From positions 1 through 33,001 of the forward strand of contig JADJJK010000064.1 of NCBI GenBank assembly GCA_016706545.1: a stretch of DNA of 33,001 nt, written 5' to 3'. Positions 25,139 to 33,001 of the stretch are shown here, in pieces. The notes beneath the pieces are model-generated. The model was not told where the DNA came from, did not search any database, and saw only the letters and a program-made list of their open reading frames with translations. Each line of letters opens with the position of its first letter. Within the stretch, counting starts at the first letter, position 1. The DNA comes from Myxococcales bacterium. GTDB lineage: Bacteria; Myxococcota_A; Polyangia; Haliangiales; Haliangiaceae. Position numbers and translations under genes: made by a program.

Positions 25139-28100
25139 ACAGGTTCATGCCGAAGCCGTTGAGCACATCGATGTACTCGTTGCCGTCGAGGTCCCACAGC
25201 CGGCTGCCGCGCGACCGCTCGATGACGATCTGGTAGGTCAGCTCCTTGGTCAGCGGCCGGAAGCCATTGACCACCCGCGGATCGGCCATGCGCGCGCGGT
25301 GCGCTTGCGTGTACGCCTTCGACTTGGCGGTGCGCGCGGTGTAGCGCGCGATCAACGCATCGAGCCGGGCGCGCTGGTGCGGGCTCAGCTCGTCCTTCTG
25401 GGTGTGGATGCGGGCGATGGCCCCGAAGGCCTTCTTGACGTCGTATCCGACGGGGCCGGCGGGCGGCTCGTCCTCGTTCTTCGACGGCGCGAGCGCGGTG
25501 GGCTTGGCGGCCGTTGCCTGCGCGGTGGCCGGCGCCGCAGCGGGCTGGAGCGCCGCCTGGGCTTGCGCTGGGGCGGCTTGGGTCGCCGCAGGAGCCTGGG
25601 CCACGGCGGGCGCGCCGGCGAGCACCGCGAGCTGCTGCTGCATGATCTGGAGCTGCTGCTCGATGACCTGGCGCATGAACGGCTGCGCGCCCACCGCCGC
25701 CTGCGCGTACGCCGCCGGTTGCGCGTACGCCGCCGGCTGCGCGTACGCCGCCGGCTGCTGCACGGGCACCGGCTCGCCGGGCGTCACCGCCGGCGCCGCG
25801 TCGGCGACCGGGTCCGGGGCCAGCCGCTCGTCGAGCATCTCGGCGAGCGCGGCCATGCTGGGGAAGTCCTCCATCACCTGGCGGAAGGTCACCTTCACCG
25901 CGTGGACCCGCTGCACCTGCAGGGCGAGCTGGGTCAAGGTCAACGAGTCGAGGCCAAGCTCGAGCCACGGCGTCTGGGCATCGGCGTCTTGCACCTCGGC
26001 GCCAGAGACATCCTCGACGATCTGGCGCACGGAGGCGAGCAAGCGATCACGACGTGCAGCAGACGAGGCAGCAGAAGAGGCAGCAACAGGGGCAGGCGAC
26101 ATGGCGCTTTCCGAGGCAAGGAGTACAGCAGGAGCAAAGAGGGTCAAAGGCGCCGCAGCCGCCGGGGCCGGCTGGGCGAGCAGGGCCGGCTGGGCGGGCA
26201 GCGCCGGTAGGGCGAGCAGTGCGGGCGCGTTGCTCGACGCCGCGACGGGCGCGACGGACGCGACGGGCGCGTCGACCCAGTAGCGCTGGCGCTGGAACGG
26301 ATAGCCTGGGAGGGCCACGCGCCGCCGCTCTTCGAACGCGCGGTACCCCGACCAGTCGATGGGCGCGCCCAGGGTGAACAAGTGGCCGAGCGCCGCGGTC
26401 ACCGCCTCGGCCTCGCGCTCGGCGCTGTCGGCGAGGCTCGGCACCGCCGCGGGCAGCGCGCGCTTGCCTGGCGCCGACTGGCGAGCCAGCGCCGACAACG
26501 TGGCGCGCGGGCCGATCTCGAGCAGGACCCGCCGCGGGTCGGCGAGCAGGGTCGCCACCGCGGGCGCGAACCGCACCGGGCGCCGCAGGTGCTCGGCCCA
26601 GTAGGTCGGGCTCTGCGCTTGCTCGGCGGTGAGCCAGGTCGCGGTGACGGTCGACAGGATCGGGATCTTCGGCGGGGCGAGCTTCATCTTCGCCAGCCGC
26701 GCGGCCATCGGCGCGATCACCGGATCCATCATCGGCGAGTGGAAGGCGTGCGAGGTCACCAGGCGGCGCGCCGGGATCTCGGCGGCGGCCAGCTCGGCCT
26801 CCAGCTTGGCGATGAGCTCGGTGGGGCCGGCGGCCACGCACAGGCCTGGCGCGTTCTCGGCGGCCAGGTCCACGCCGGCGGGCAGCCGCGGCCGCAGCTC
26901 GTCGGCGGGCAGCCGCACCGAGAGCATGCTGCCGGCGGGCAGCGCCTGCATCAGCCGACCGCGCTCGAAGACCAGGCCGAGCGCGTCGTGCAGCTCCATC
27001 ACGCCGGACAGCGCGGCGCACACCAGCTCGCCTACGCTGTGGCCGATGAGGGCGCTTGGCCGGATGCCCCAGCTCATCCAGAGCTGGGCCAGCGCGTACT
27101 CCAGGGCGAACGTCGCGGGCTGGGTCGCGCTGGTGGGCAAGAGCGCCTGCGGATCTTCGGAGAAGAACGTCAGCCGCGGATCCGCGCCGGTGATCGACTC
27201 GAGGATCGTGCAGCAGTCGTCGTAGGCCGCGCGGAACGCCGGCTCGTGGTCGTAGAGCCCGGCGCCCATGCGCGCGTACTGCGCGCCCTGGCCTGGACAC
27301 AGAAACCCAAACTCGGGCAGCTCGGCGCCAAGCTCGCGGGCGCCGGCGCGGGCGGCGTCGACCGGGCCGGTGAGCAGGCGCGCCGCCTCGGCCGCGCTCT
27401 GCGCCACCACGAAGCGGCGGTGCCCGAAGCTGCGTCGGCCGACCTGCAGCGTGTGGGCGATGTCCGCCAGCGGGGCGGGGCCTTGCTGTTCGGCGGTGAG
27501 CGCCTCGGCGAGCCGCGCGGACGCGGCGGCCAGCGCCGGCGCGTTGCGGGCCGACAGGATCAAGAGCTCGTACGGGCGAAGCCCCGCGCTGGCCAGCGGC
27601 CTTTTCGGCGCCTCCTCCACCACCACGTGGCAGTTGGTGCCGCCAAAGCCAAAGGAGCTGACGCCGGCGCGGCGGGGCAGCGCCGAGGCTTCCTCTCCTG
27701 GCCACGGCGTGAGCTGCGTCTGCACCCGAAAAGGCGTCCGCGCGAAGTCGATCTTGGGGCTGGGCGCGGTGAAGTTGATGGACGGCGGCAAGGTCTTGCG
27801 ATGCAGCGCCAGCGCGGTCTTGATGAGGCTGGCGGCGCCGGAGGCGATCACCATGTGGCCGACGTTGCTCTTGAGCGAGCCGATGGCGCAGAAGCCCCGA
27901 TCCTGCGTGTACCGCGAGAACGCGCGGGTCAGCCCCTCGATCTCGATGGGATCTCCCAGCGGCGTGGCGGTGCCGTGCGCCTCGATGTACGAGAGGGTCC
28001 GCGGGTTGATGCCTGCGGCCTCGTGCGCGGCGGAGATGACCGCGGCCTGGCCCTCGGGGCTGGGCGCGGTGAAGCTGGCGCGCTCGGCGCCGTCGTTGTT

Positions 28101-31100
28101 GACCGCGGCGCCGAGCAGCACGGCGTACACCGGATCGCCGTCGGCCAGCGCGTCGGCGAGGCGGCGCAGGACCACCACCGCCACGCCGTCGGAGAACACG
28201 GTGCCGCTGGCCTTCTCGTCGAAGGTCCGGGTGTGGCCGTCAGGCGAGGCCATCGAGCCGTCCTGGTACAGGTAGCCGCTGTGCGGGGGGCACGTGATGG
28301 CCACGCCGCCAGCGAGCGCCAGCTCGCAGCTCCCGTTGCGCAGGGCGTCCATGGCCATGGCCACCGCGACCAGCGAGGTGGAGCAGGCGGTGTGGACGCT
28401 CACCGCCGGACCGGTGAGGCCGAGCTTGTGCGCGGCGCGCGTCGTGACGTAGTCCTTCTCGTTGGCGAGCATGACCTGCAGCTCGCCCAGTCGGCCGGAC
28501 ACCTCGGGGCGGGGCCACAGGTGGCGCTGGTAGTACGTCGCGTTGTACATGCCGCCGAACACGCCGATGGGCCCCGGCGCGTGCTCCGGCACGTACCCGG
28601 CGTGCTCCAGCGCGTGCCACGAAACTTCGAGGAAGTGGCGGTGCTGCGGATCGGTGAGCTGCGCCTCGAGCGGCGAGATGCCAAAGAACGCGGCGTCGAA
28701 CAGCTCGACGTCGTCCAGCACGCCGCGCGCCGCCACGTACGCCGGATCGGCGCGCACGGCTTGCGGGATGCTGGGGTCGAGCTCCTGGGGAGAGAAGAAG
28801 CGGATGGACTCCTTGCCGTCGCACAGGTTTCGCCAGAACGCCTCGACGTCGGCCGCGCCGGGGAAGCGACCGGCCATGCCGATGATGGCGATGGCGTCGT
28901 TGCCGGCGCCGCTGCCGTTGCGCGCTCGCGCGTGCGCGGCGCCAGGCCGGCGGCGGGCGCCGTGCGCGCGGCTGCCGTCGCTGTCGACGTCGCCGGTCAT
29001 CGCCTTGGCCAGCGCCGCCGGGGTCGGCGCGGCGAAGAAGGCGGCGGTGGAGACCTCGGGCAAGCCGGCCTCGCGCAGCCGGGAGAGGAGGCGCACCGAC
29101 AGCAGCGAGTTGCCGCCCAGCTCGAAGAAGCCGTCGAGCGCGCCCACCTGGTCGAGGCCCAAGAGGTCGGCGAAGACGGCGCAGATCGCGGTCTCCCGGG
29201 GGCTCGCCGGGGCGCGGTATGGCTGCGCCAGCTCGGGACGCTGAGTGCTCGGCGCCGGCAGCGCGGCGCGGTGCAGCTTGCCGTTGGCGGTCAAGGGCAG
29301 GGCCTCCAGCGTCACGTAGACGTTGGGCACCATGAACTCCGGGAGCTTGCGCGCGAGCTGGGCGCGCAGCGCAGGCGCGGACACCGCGGCGCCTGGGCTT
29401 GGCACCACGTACGCTACCAGCCGCTTGCCGGTGGGCCCGTCGTCGCGCACCACCACGGCGCAGGCCTGGATCTCCGCCTGCTCGGCCAGCCGGGCTTCGA
29501 TCTCGCCCAGCTCGATGCGGAAGCCGCGGATCTTGACCTGGTTGTCGATGCGGCCGATGAAGTCGACCGTCCCGTCGGGCCGCCAGCGCACCCGGTCCCC
29601 GGTTCGATACAGCCGCCCGGTCCCGCCGAACGGATCTGCCACGAAGCGCTCGGCGGACAGCTCGGGCCGCGCCAGGTAGCCGCGGGCCACGCCCAGGCCG
29701 CCGACGAACAGCTCGCCGACGATGCCGACCGGCAAAGGCTCCCCCGCGGGAGACAGGATGTAGAGCTGGGTGTCGGCGATGGGCGCGCCGATGGGGATGG
29801 CCCGCGCGTCGGCCGGGGTGTCGCGCGGGATGCGATACGTCGTGGTGAACGTCGTACACTCGGTGGGGCCGTAGCCGTTCCACAGCTCGGTGTCCGGCAG
29901 CGCGGCCAGCGCGCGGCGGATGTGGCTTGGCGACAGCGCCTCGCCGCCGGTGTAGAGCTGGCGCAGGCCGGCGAGCTGGCGCGGATCCTCGTCGACCACG
30001 GAGTTGAAGAGCGCCGCGGTCAGCCACGCGGAGGTCACCCCGTGCGCGGCGATGGCGCGCGCCAGGCCGGGCCCGGTGGGGATGGCGTCCAGGTAGACCA
30101 CGACCGCGCCGCCGTGGAGCAGCGGCCCCCACAGCTCCAGGGTGGAGGCGTCAAACCCAAGCGGCGCGGCGTGCAAGAAGCGCGTGCTGGCGTCGAGCAC
30201 CACGTAGTCCACGCGGCCGACCAGCCGCACGATCGACCGGTGCTCGATCTGCACTCCCTTGGGCATGCCGGTGGAGCCCGACGTGTACATGACGTACGCG
30301 CGGCTATCGGGGGCCGCGCGCTCGGCGCGGGCAGGCGCCTTGCTCGGCGGCGCCGCCCCGCCCGGGCTCAGCAGGCCGGCGCCGAAGGACTCGTCGTCGA
30401 CGAACACCGTGCGCAGGGCCAGCGCCGCGAGCCGCTGGGCGCGGGCGCGGCGGGTCACCAGCACGCTGGCGCCGGCGTCGCTCACCGCGAACGCGAGCCG
30501 CTCGGGCGGATAGTCGGGATCGAGGGGCAGGTAGGCGCCGCCTGCCTTGAGGATCGCCAGCGCGGCGATCACGGCCTCGGGGCAGCGTTCGATCACCAGC
30601 GCCACCGGCTGGTCCGCGGTGACGCCAGCGGCGATCAGCTTCTCGGCCAGCGCGTCAGAGGCAGCGTCCAGCTCGCGGTAGCTCAGGCGCCCGCCGTCCC
30701 ACAGCAGCGCCGGGCGGTCAGGGGCGGCGGCGGCCTGCTCGCGGAACAGGCCATGCACGGTGGCCTCTGGCCGGTAGTGTACCGCCGTCTGATTCCAGCG
30801 GCCGAGCACCAGCTCTCGCTCGTCCTCGCCAAGCGGCGAGGCGGACGCCAGGTCCGCGCCGGGGGCGAGCATCGAGGTCAGCACCACGCGCAGGAGCTGG
30901 GCCAGCCGCTGCGCGTTGGCGCGATCGAGCTTGGCGGGCGCGAAGCGCGCCTTGGCGCCGCCTGAGGTCACGCTCCAGCACATCGCGACGTCGTCGTCGC
31001 CCAGCGCGGCGGGCGGCTCGTCGGCCCAGGCGCTGCCGGGGAGGGCGGTCGCCGCGTCTGTCGCCGCCGCCGGCGTCGCCGGGCTGCTGCCGCTCCGCTC

Positions 31101-31391
31101 GATCCCGCGCAGCCAGTCTTCGAGGGGGCCCTGCGCCGGCACCGCGAGCACGCGCGCGGCTGCGCGGAGCTGCACCCGCGCCGCCTCCGCCCCTGCCAGG
31201 TGGGCCAAAAGCAGCGCCCAGGCTGCGTGCCACACCGTGGTCTCCTGCACTCCGGCGCGCGCGGCCAGGCTGGCCAGCGCGCGTCGCTCGTCCTCGGTGA
31301 GCTCCAGCGGGATCCAGGGATCGGTCTCCCCTGGGGCCTGGGGGCTCACGCTCAGCGCATCGAAGAGATCCGCAACAACCTGCACGTTCAT
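24888..31391 (-). CDS. NRPS-PKS megasynthase, upstream part: half-C, A-T-KS-AT-ACP-AMT (N-part)
   Basis: From ATG 31391 (GAGGA about nine bases upstream, ATGA overlap with the hydrolase stop). Residues 10-190 resemble only the C-terminal lobe of a condensation domain, without HHxxxDG. A1 spans 190-710 (YTSGSTGMPKGV about 368, NGYGPTE about 503, LTANGKL about 700). T1 has LGGNSLLS, about 758. KS spans 830-1255 (TACSTS about 1001, EAHGTA, KSNVGHM). AT spans 1360-1700 (GHSVGE about 1449; HAFHS, a malonyl-type motif). ACP has LGLDSLT, about 1812. Then a QPAAYA repeat linker and the AMT start (SRLWDLDGNEYIDVLNGFG). After GYEIGPQH (about 2110) the frame stops matching; the tail to 24888 is out-of-frame. 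A1 hand code is D-A-L-W-Y-G-G-T-F-K, close to aliphatic (Val-type) codes. No KR is present. The order mirrors MycA/ItuA with an A domain as starter. Confidence 0.9.
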   Translation of the reverse strand: MNVQVVADLFDALSVSPQAPGETDPWIPLELTEDERRALASLAARAGVQETTVWHAAWALLLAHLAGAEAARVQLRAAARVLAVPAQGPLEDWLRGIERSGSSPATPAAATDAATALPGSAWADEPPAALGDDDVAMCWSVTSGGAKARFAPAKLDRANAQRLAQLLRVVLTSMLAPGADLASASPLGEDERELVLGRWNQTAVHYRPEATVHGLFREQAAAAPDRPALLWDGGRLSYRELDAASDALAEKLIAAGVTADQPVALVIERCPEAVIAALAILKAGGAYLPLDPDYPPERLAFAVSDAGASVLVTRRARAQRLAALALRTVFVDDESFGAGLLSPGGAAPPSKAPARAERAAPDSRAYVMYTSGSTGMPKGVQIEHRSIVRLVGRVDYVVLDASTRFLHAAPLGFDASTLELWGPLLHGGAVVVYLDAIPTGPGLARAIAAHGVTSAWLTAALFNSVVDEDPRQLAGLRQLYTGGEALSPSHIRRALAALPDTELWNGYGPTECTTFTTTYRIPRDTPADARAIPIGAPIADTQLYILSPAGEPLPVGIVGELFVGGLGVARGYLARPELSAERFVADPFGGTGRLYRTGDRVRWRPDGTVDFIGRIDNQVKIRGFRIELGEIEARLAEQAEIQACAVVVRDDGPTGKRLVAYVVPSPGAAVSAPALRAQLARKLPEFMVPNVYVTLEALPLTANGKLHRAALPAPSTQRPELAQPYRAPASPRETAICAVFADLLGLDQVGALDGFFELGGNSLLSVRLLSRLREAGLPEVSTAAFFAAPTPAALAKAMTGDVDSDGSRAHGARRRPGAAHARARNGSGAGNDAIAIIGMAGRFPGAADVEAFWRNLCDGKESIRFFSPQELDPSIPQAVRADPAYVAARGVLDDVELFDAAFFGISPLEAQLTDPQHRHFLEVSWHALEHAGYVPEHAPGPIGVFGGMYNATYYQRHLWPRPEVSGRLGELQVMLANEKDYVTTRAAHKLGLTGPAVSVHTACSTSLVAVAMAMDALRNGSCELALAGGVAITCPPHSGYLYQDGSMASPDGHTRTFDEKASGTVFSDGVAVVVLRRLADALADGDPVYAVLLGAAVNNDGAERASFTAPSPEGQAAVISAAHEAAGINPRTLSYIEAHGTATPLGDPIEIEGLTRAFSRYTQDRGFCAIGSLKSNVGHMVIASGAASLIKTALALHRKTLPPSINFTAPSPKIDFARTPFRVQTQLTPWPGEEASALPRRAGVSSFGFGGTNCHVVVEEAPKRPLASAGLRPYELLILSARNAPALAAASARLAEALTAEQQGPAPLADIAHTLQVGRRSFGHRRFVVAQSAAEAARLLTGPVDAARAGARELGAELPEFGFLCPGQGAQYARMGAGLYDHEPAFRAAYDDCCTILESITGADPRLTFFSEDPQALLPTSATQPATFALEYALAQLWMSWGIRPSALIGHSVGELVCAALSGVMELHDALGLVFERGRLMQALPAGSMLSVRLPADELRPRLPAGVDLAAENAPGLCVAAGPTELIAKLEAELAAAEIPARRLVTSHAFHSPMMDPVIAPMAARLAKMKLAPPKIPILSTVTATWLTAEQAQSPTYWAEHLRRPVRFAPAVATLLADPRRVLLEIGPRATLSALARQSAPGKRALPAAVPSLADSAEREAEAVTAALGHLFTLGAPIDWSGYRAFEERRRVALPGYPFQRQRYWVDAPVASVAPVAASSNAPALLALPALPAQPALLAQPAPAAAAPLTLFAPAVLLASESAMSPAPVAASSAASSAARRDRLLASVRQIVEDVSGAEVQDADAQTPWLELGLDSLTLTQLALQVQRVHAVKVTFRQVMEDFPSMAALAEMLDERLAPDPVADAAPAVTPGEPVPVQQPAAYAQPAAYAQPAAYAQAAVGAQPFMRQVIEQQLQIMQQQLAVLAGAPAVAQAPAATQAAPAQAQAALQPAAAPATAQATAAKPTALAPSKNEDEPPAGPVGYDVKKAFGAIARIHTQKDELSPHQRARLDALIARYTARTAKSKAYTQAHRARMADPRVVNGFRPLTKELTYQIVIERSRGSRLWDLDGNEYIDVLNGFGMNLFGWQPDFLREAIHRQVDLGYEIGPQHVPGRGVRGAVLRRHRRRPRRVLQHRLRGGDGLHAHRPHRHRPQPHRHLHRRVSRHLR
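25705..25758. repeat. Three 18-bp tandem repeats coding for QPAAYA linker
   Basis: Units GCGTACGCCGCCGG(T/C)TGC at 25705, 25723 and 25741. On the minus strand they give QPAAYA repeats between ACP and AMT, a flexible interdomain linker in a region rich in Ala, Pro and Gln. Confidence 0.85.
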
Positions 31392-32197
31392 GGAATGGTT
31401 TCCTCGATCCGGGAGACGAGCGCTTGCACGATGTCCATCGGCACGGTGGCCGCGTTGAGCGCGGCGTCCGAGTTCCAGGCCGCGCTGCCAGCCATCGAGA
31501 TCCAGCGCGTGGTCGGGCGCGAGCCCAGGTGCTGAGCGAGCTTGTCCAGCTCCGCGCTGCGCCCGGTGTTCACCACCGTGGTCAGCTCGGCGGTCGGCGT
31601 CACGGCGGTCAGATCGATCGCGGCGAGCTGCGCGGCGAGGCTCGCCGAGATCGGCGTGCCGAGCGCCTCTCGAGGGAAGCCCTCAGGAGTCAGTCGCCAC
31701 GAGGACTCGTCCCATCCAGCCTCGCCCATCTCCTCACGCAGGTAGTGCCGGTGCTGCTCGCTGAGCTCCCGCAAGTACGCGGCGCCGGAGACGACGGGAT
31801 CCCAGAGCAAGAGGTGGCGTGGTCTCAGCTCGCCGCGCGCCGCGGCCAGCGCGGCCAGCGTGCCGCCGAGCCGCAGCCCGAGCACCGCCACACGCGGCGC
31901 GCCGCTGACGGCGCGAAGCTCGGCGGCTGCGCGCGTCAGATCGACGAGCCACTGCTCGATGGTACACAGCTCGCTGTCGCCCGCTGAGTCGCCGGTGCCG
32001 GAGAGATCGAAGCGCAGGCTGGCATAGCCAGCTCGCTCCAGCGCGGTGGCGAGCACGCGATAGATGCGATGCGCGCGCGCGGCCTCTTCGCCAAATGGAT
32101 TGCAGAGCAACACTGCAGCGCTCCTCGCGCGCAGTCGCTGTGGGACGTGAAACACCCCGAAGAGTTTCGGTGATGCTCCGAAGTAATGCGCTTTCAC
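31388..32197 (-). CDS. Alpha/beta-hydrolase-like protein, serine nucleophile absent (TIGR03101-like)
   Basis: About 269 residues from GTG 32197 (VKAHYFGASPKLFGVFHVP), which fits the usual start of this family. The oxyanion region VLLCNPFGEEAARAH, the strand YASLRFDLSGTGDS and the elbow VLGLRLGGTLAALAA (about 104-118) follow the fold. The nucleophile position reads GLRLGG rather than GxSxG, as in exosortase/EPS-associated hydrolases of the TIGR03101 type. No obvious catalytic His is seen near the C-terminus. It may be a pseudo-hydrolase or use other residues. The frame is open upstream to 32488, but that overlaps the divergent gene and lacks homology. Its TGA overlaps the ATG of the megasynthase (ATGA, 31388-31391), so it is the first gene of that operon and likely serves the pathway, perhaps in release or transfer. 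Confidence 0.75.
   Translation of the reverse strand: MKAHYFGASPKLFGVFHVPQRLRARSAAVLLCNPFGEEAARAHRIYRVLATALERAGYASLRFDLSGTGDSAGDSELCTIEQWLVDLTRAAAELRAVSGAPRVAVLGLRLGGTLAALAAARGELRPRHLLLWDPVVSGAAYLRELSEQHRHYLREEMGEAGWDESSWRLTPEGFPREALGTPISASLAAQLAAIDLTAVTPTAELTTVVNTGRSAELDKLAQHLGSRPTTRWISMAGSAAWNSDAALNAATVPMDIVQALVSRIEETIP
31400..31405 (-). promoter_or_regulatory. Shine-Dalgarno of the megasynthase gene
   Basis: On the minus strand GAGGA(A) lies about nine bases before ATG 31391, inside the end of the hydrolase gene. It supports a coupled but independent initiation. Confidence 0.5.
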
Positions 32198-32230
32198 CGC
32201 CAAGGGAAACAGCCTACAGTCCCGCCTTGG
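32198..32230. promoter_or_regulatory. Very short divergent region between two hydrolase-like genes
   Basis: Only 33 bp separate the chosen starts (GTG 32197 minus, ATG 32231 plus), so promoters must overlap the coding ends or the plus gene starts later (ATG 32258 or 32270). Local sequence is somewhat less GC-rich. No operator was recognised. Confidence 0.35.
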
Positions 32231-33001
32231 ATGGCAGCAACGAGTGAGACGCACCAGATGAACGGGGCGATGCCAACATTCGAAAGTAGCTCCGCCGAGA
32301 TCGTCGCGGGCCAGGTGTGGGAGGAAGTCGCCAGGTTTGGCGCCGAAGGGCAGCTCCTGGGGATCCTCACGCGGCCGGCGCAGGTCGTCGCGACGCGCCC
32401 ATTGGTAGTGCTCCTCAATGCTGGGGTGCTGCATCGTGTGGGGCCCCACCGATTGCATGTCTCGCTCGCGCGCCTGCTCGCTGAACAAGGCTTCACGTGC
32501 CTGCGGCTAGACCTTGGCGGAATCGGAGACAGTCCAGCCAGCGGTCACACCGGCACATTCATGGAGAGCGCAGTAGCAGATGTACGTGTGGTGATGAACG
32601 AACTGTCTCACCGCCTGGGGATCCGTCAATTTGTGATGTTCGGGCTCTGCTCCGGAGCGGACAACGGGTTCGCCGCCGCGCTCGAGGACGACCGCATCGT
32701 CGGCGTGGCGCTGCTCGATCCGCACTCGTACCGCACCCGCCAGGCGCAGCTTCGCAAGCTCGCCCAGCGCTTCATGAAGGACGGGGCCAAGGCCACCGCG
32801 CGGTGGGGCCTCGCGCTGGTGACGACCCTGGCGCGCGAGCGGATCGAGGCGCGGATCGAGGCGCGGATCGCGCGCTTGCGGGATCCGGAGCATGCTTCGC
32901 AAGAGGAGCCAGACTCCGGCGGTCGCCGACCTCCGGCGAAGGGCGTGCTGCGCGCGGATCTGACGCGGTTGGTCAACCGCGGCGTCAAGATCCTGGCGGT
33001 G
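32231..33001 (+). CDS. Alpha/beta-hydrolase-like protein with Cys nucleophile (TIGR03100-like), partial
   Basis: Open from ATG 32231 to the window edge (257 residues so far). LVVLLNAGVLHRVGPHRLHV is the N-terminal core and oxyanion region, CLRLDLGGIGDSP the next strand, and FVMFGLCSGADNGFAAAL the elbow, with Cys (about residue 140) where Ser is usual. This resembles the GLC(D/S)xA elbow of exosortase/EPS-associated TIGR03100 hydrolases. LLDPHSYRTR follows. An RIEARIEARI repeat comes from 12-bp tandem repeats at 32840-32868. The rest of the catalytic set lies beyond the window. It is divergent from a serine-less relative, and the two families usually occur as pairs. It could be a release or transacylation partner for the TE-less synthase (inference). 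Downstream starts at 32258 or 32270 are possible. Confidence 0.78.
   Translation, partial: MAATSETHQMNGAMPTFESSSAEIVAGQVWEEVARFGAEGQLLGILTRPAQVVATRPLVVLLNAGVLHRVGPHRLHVSLARLLAEQGFTCLRLDLGGIGDSPASGHTGTFMESAVADVRVVMNELSHRLGIRQFVMFGLCSGADNGFAAALEDDRIVGVALLDPHSYRTRQAQLRKLAQRFMKDGAKATARWGLALVTTLARERIEARIEARIARLRDPEHASQEEPDSGGRRPPAKGVLRADLTRLVNRGVKILAV
32840..32868. repeat. 12-bp tandem repeat in the hydrolase gene
   Basis: CGGATCGAGGCG at 32840 and 32852 plus a partial copy at 32864, encoding RIEA repeats. In frame. Confidence 0.7.

Noticed and set aside
25705..25758. CRISPR-like short repeats
   Set aside because: Adjacent 18-bp units without spacers, coding for an in-frame QPAAYA linker.
26382..30965. 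Plus-strand open frame of 1527 codons opposite KS-AT and A1
   Set aside because: Same antisense shadow; the minus strand carries all catalytic motifs.

Overview
The window is very GC-rich and reads like a delta-proteobacterial or myxobacterial chromosome. Supporting signs are a TIGR02266-like PilZ protein, a TIGR04325/LIC12133-type methyltransferase, a DUF222-HNH gene, Cys-patterned lipoproteins, and a large hybrid NRPS-PKS locus. This assignment is inferred from gene content. No rRNA, tRNA or CRISPR array was seen.

Layout. Positions 1-147 are the 3' end of a biotin-carrier subunit gene. 240-4794 (minus) hold a triple-domain universal stress protein, a PilZ protein and an ArnT/GT39-like membrane glycosyltransferase. 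4902-8133 (plus) hold a metallo-beta-lactamase-fold protein, then a translationally coupled GT2 glycosyltransferase and polysaccharide deacetylase, probably for surface glycans. 8237-11576 carry two lipoproteins (one with a probable frameshift in its signal peptide region), an orphan gene of lower GC, and an NTF2/SnoaL-fold protein. 11577-14194 is an accessory patch: a roughly 507-bp element bounded by 68-bp inverted arms, repeated TTCCGCGGAA palindromes, and a DUF222-HNH gene whose conserved N-terminal domain is spread over three reading frames. 14319-16077 hold a JmjC/cupin-like dioxygenase and the TIGR04325 methyltransferase.

The main locus is 16056-32197 (minus), a tightly coupled operon: an alpha/beta-hydrolase-like protein lacking the usual serine, then a 13.8-kb NRPS-PKS megasynthase (ATGA overlap), then a GT-C membrane protein (TTGA overlap). 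The megasynthase order is half-C, A, T, KS, AT, ACP, aminotransferase (AMT), C, A, T, C, A, T. It resembles the start of the iturin/mycosubtilin synthases, but an amino-acid-activating A-T module replaces the fatty acyl ligase. It has no thioesterase. One extra base splits it into two long open frames inside the AMT domain. A divergent gene at 32231-33001 (incomplete) is a second alpha/beta-hydrolase-like protein with a Cys nucleophile.

Proposed logic (inference): an aliphatic amino acid is loaded and extended with malonate. The beta-ketone is transaminated to give a beta,gamma-diamino acyl unit, and two residues, probably glycines, are added. Release would need a partner in trans, for which the two hydrolase-like neighbours are candidates. 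The membrane glycosyltransferase may modify or anchor the product.
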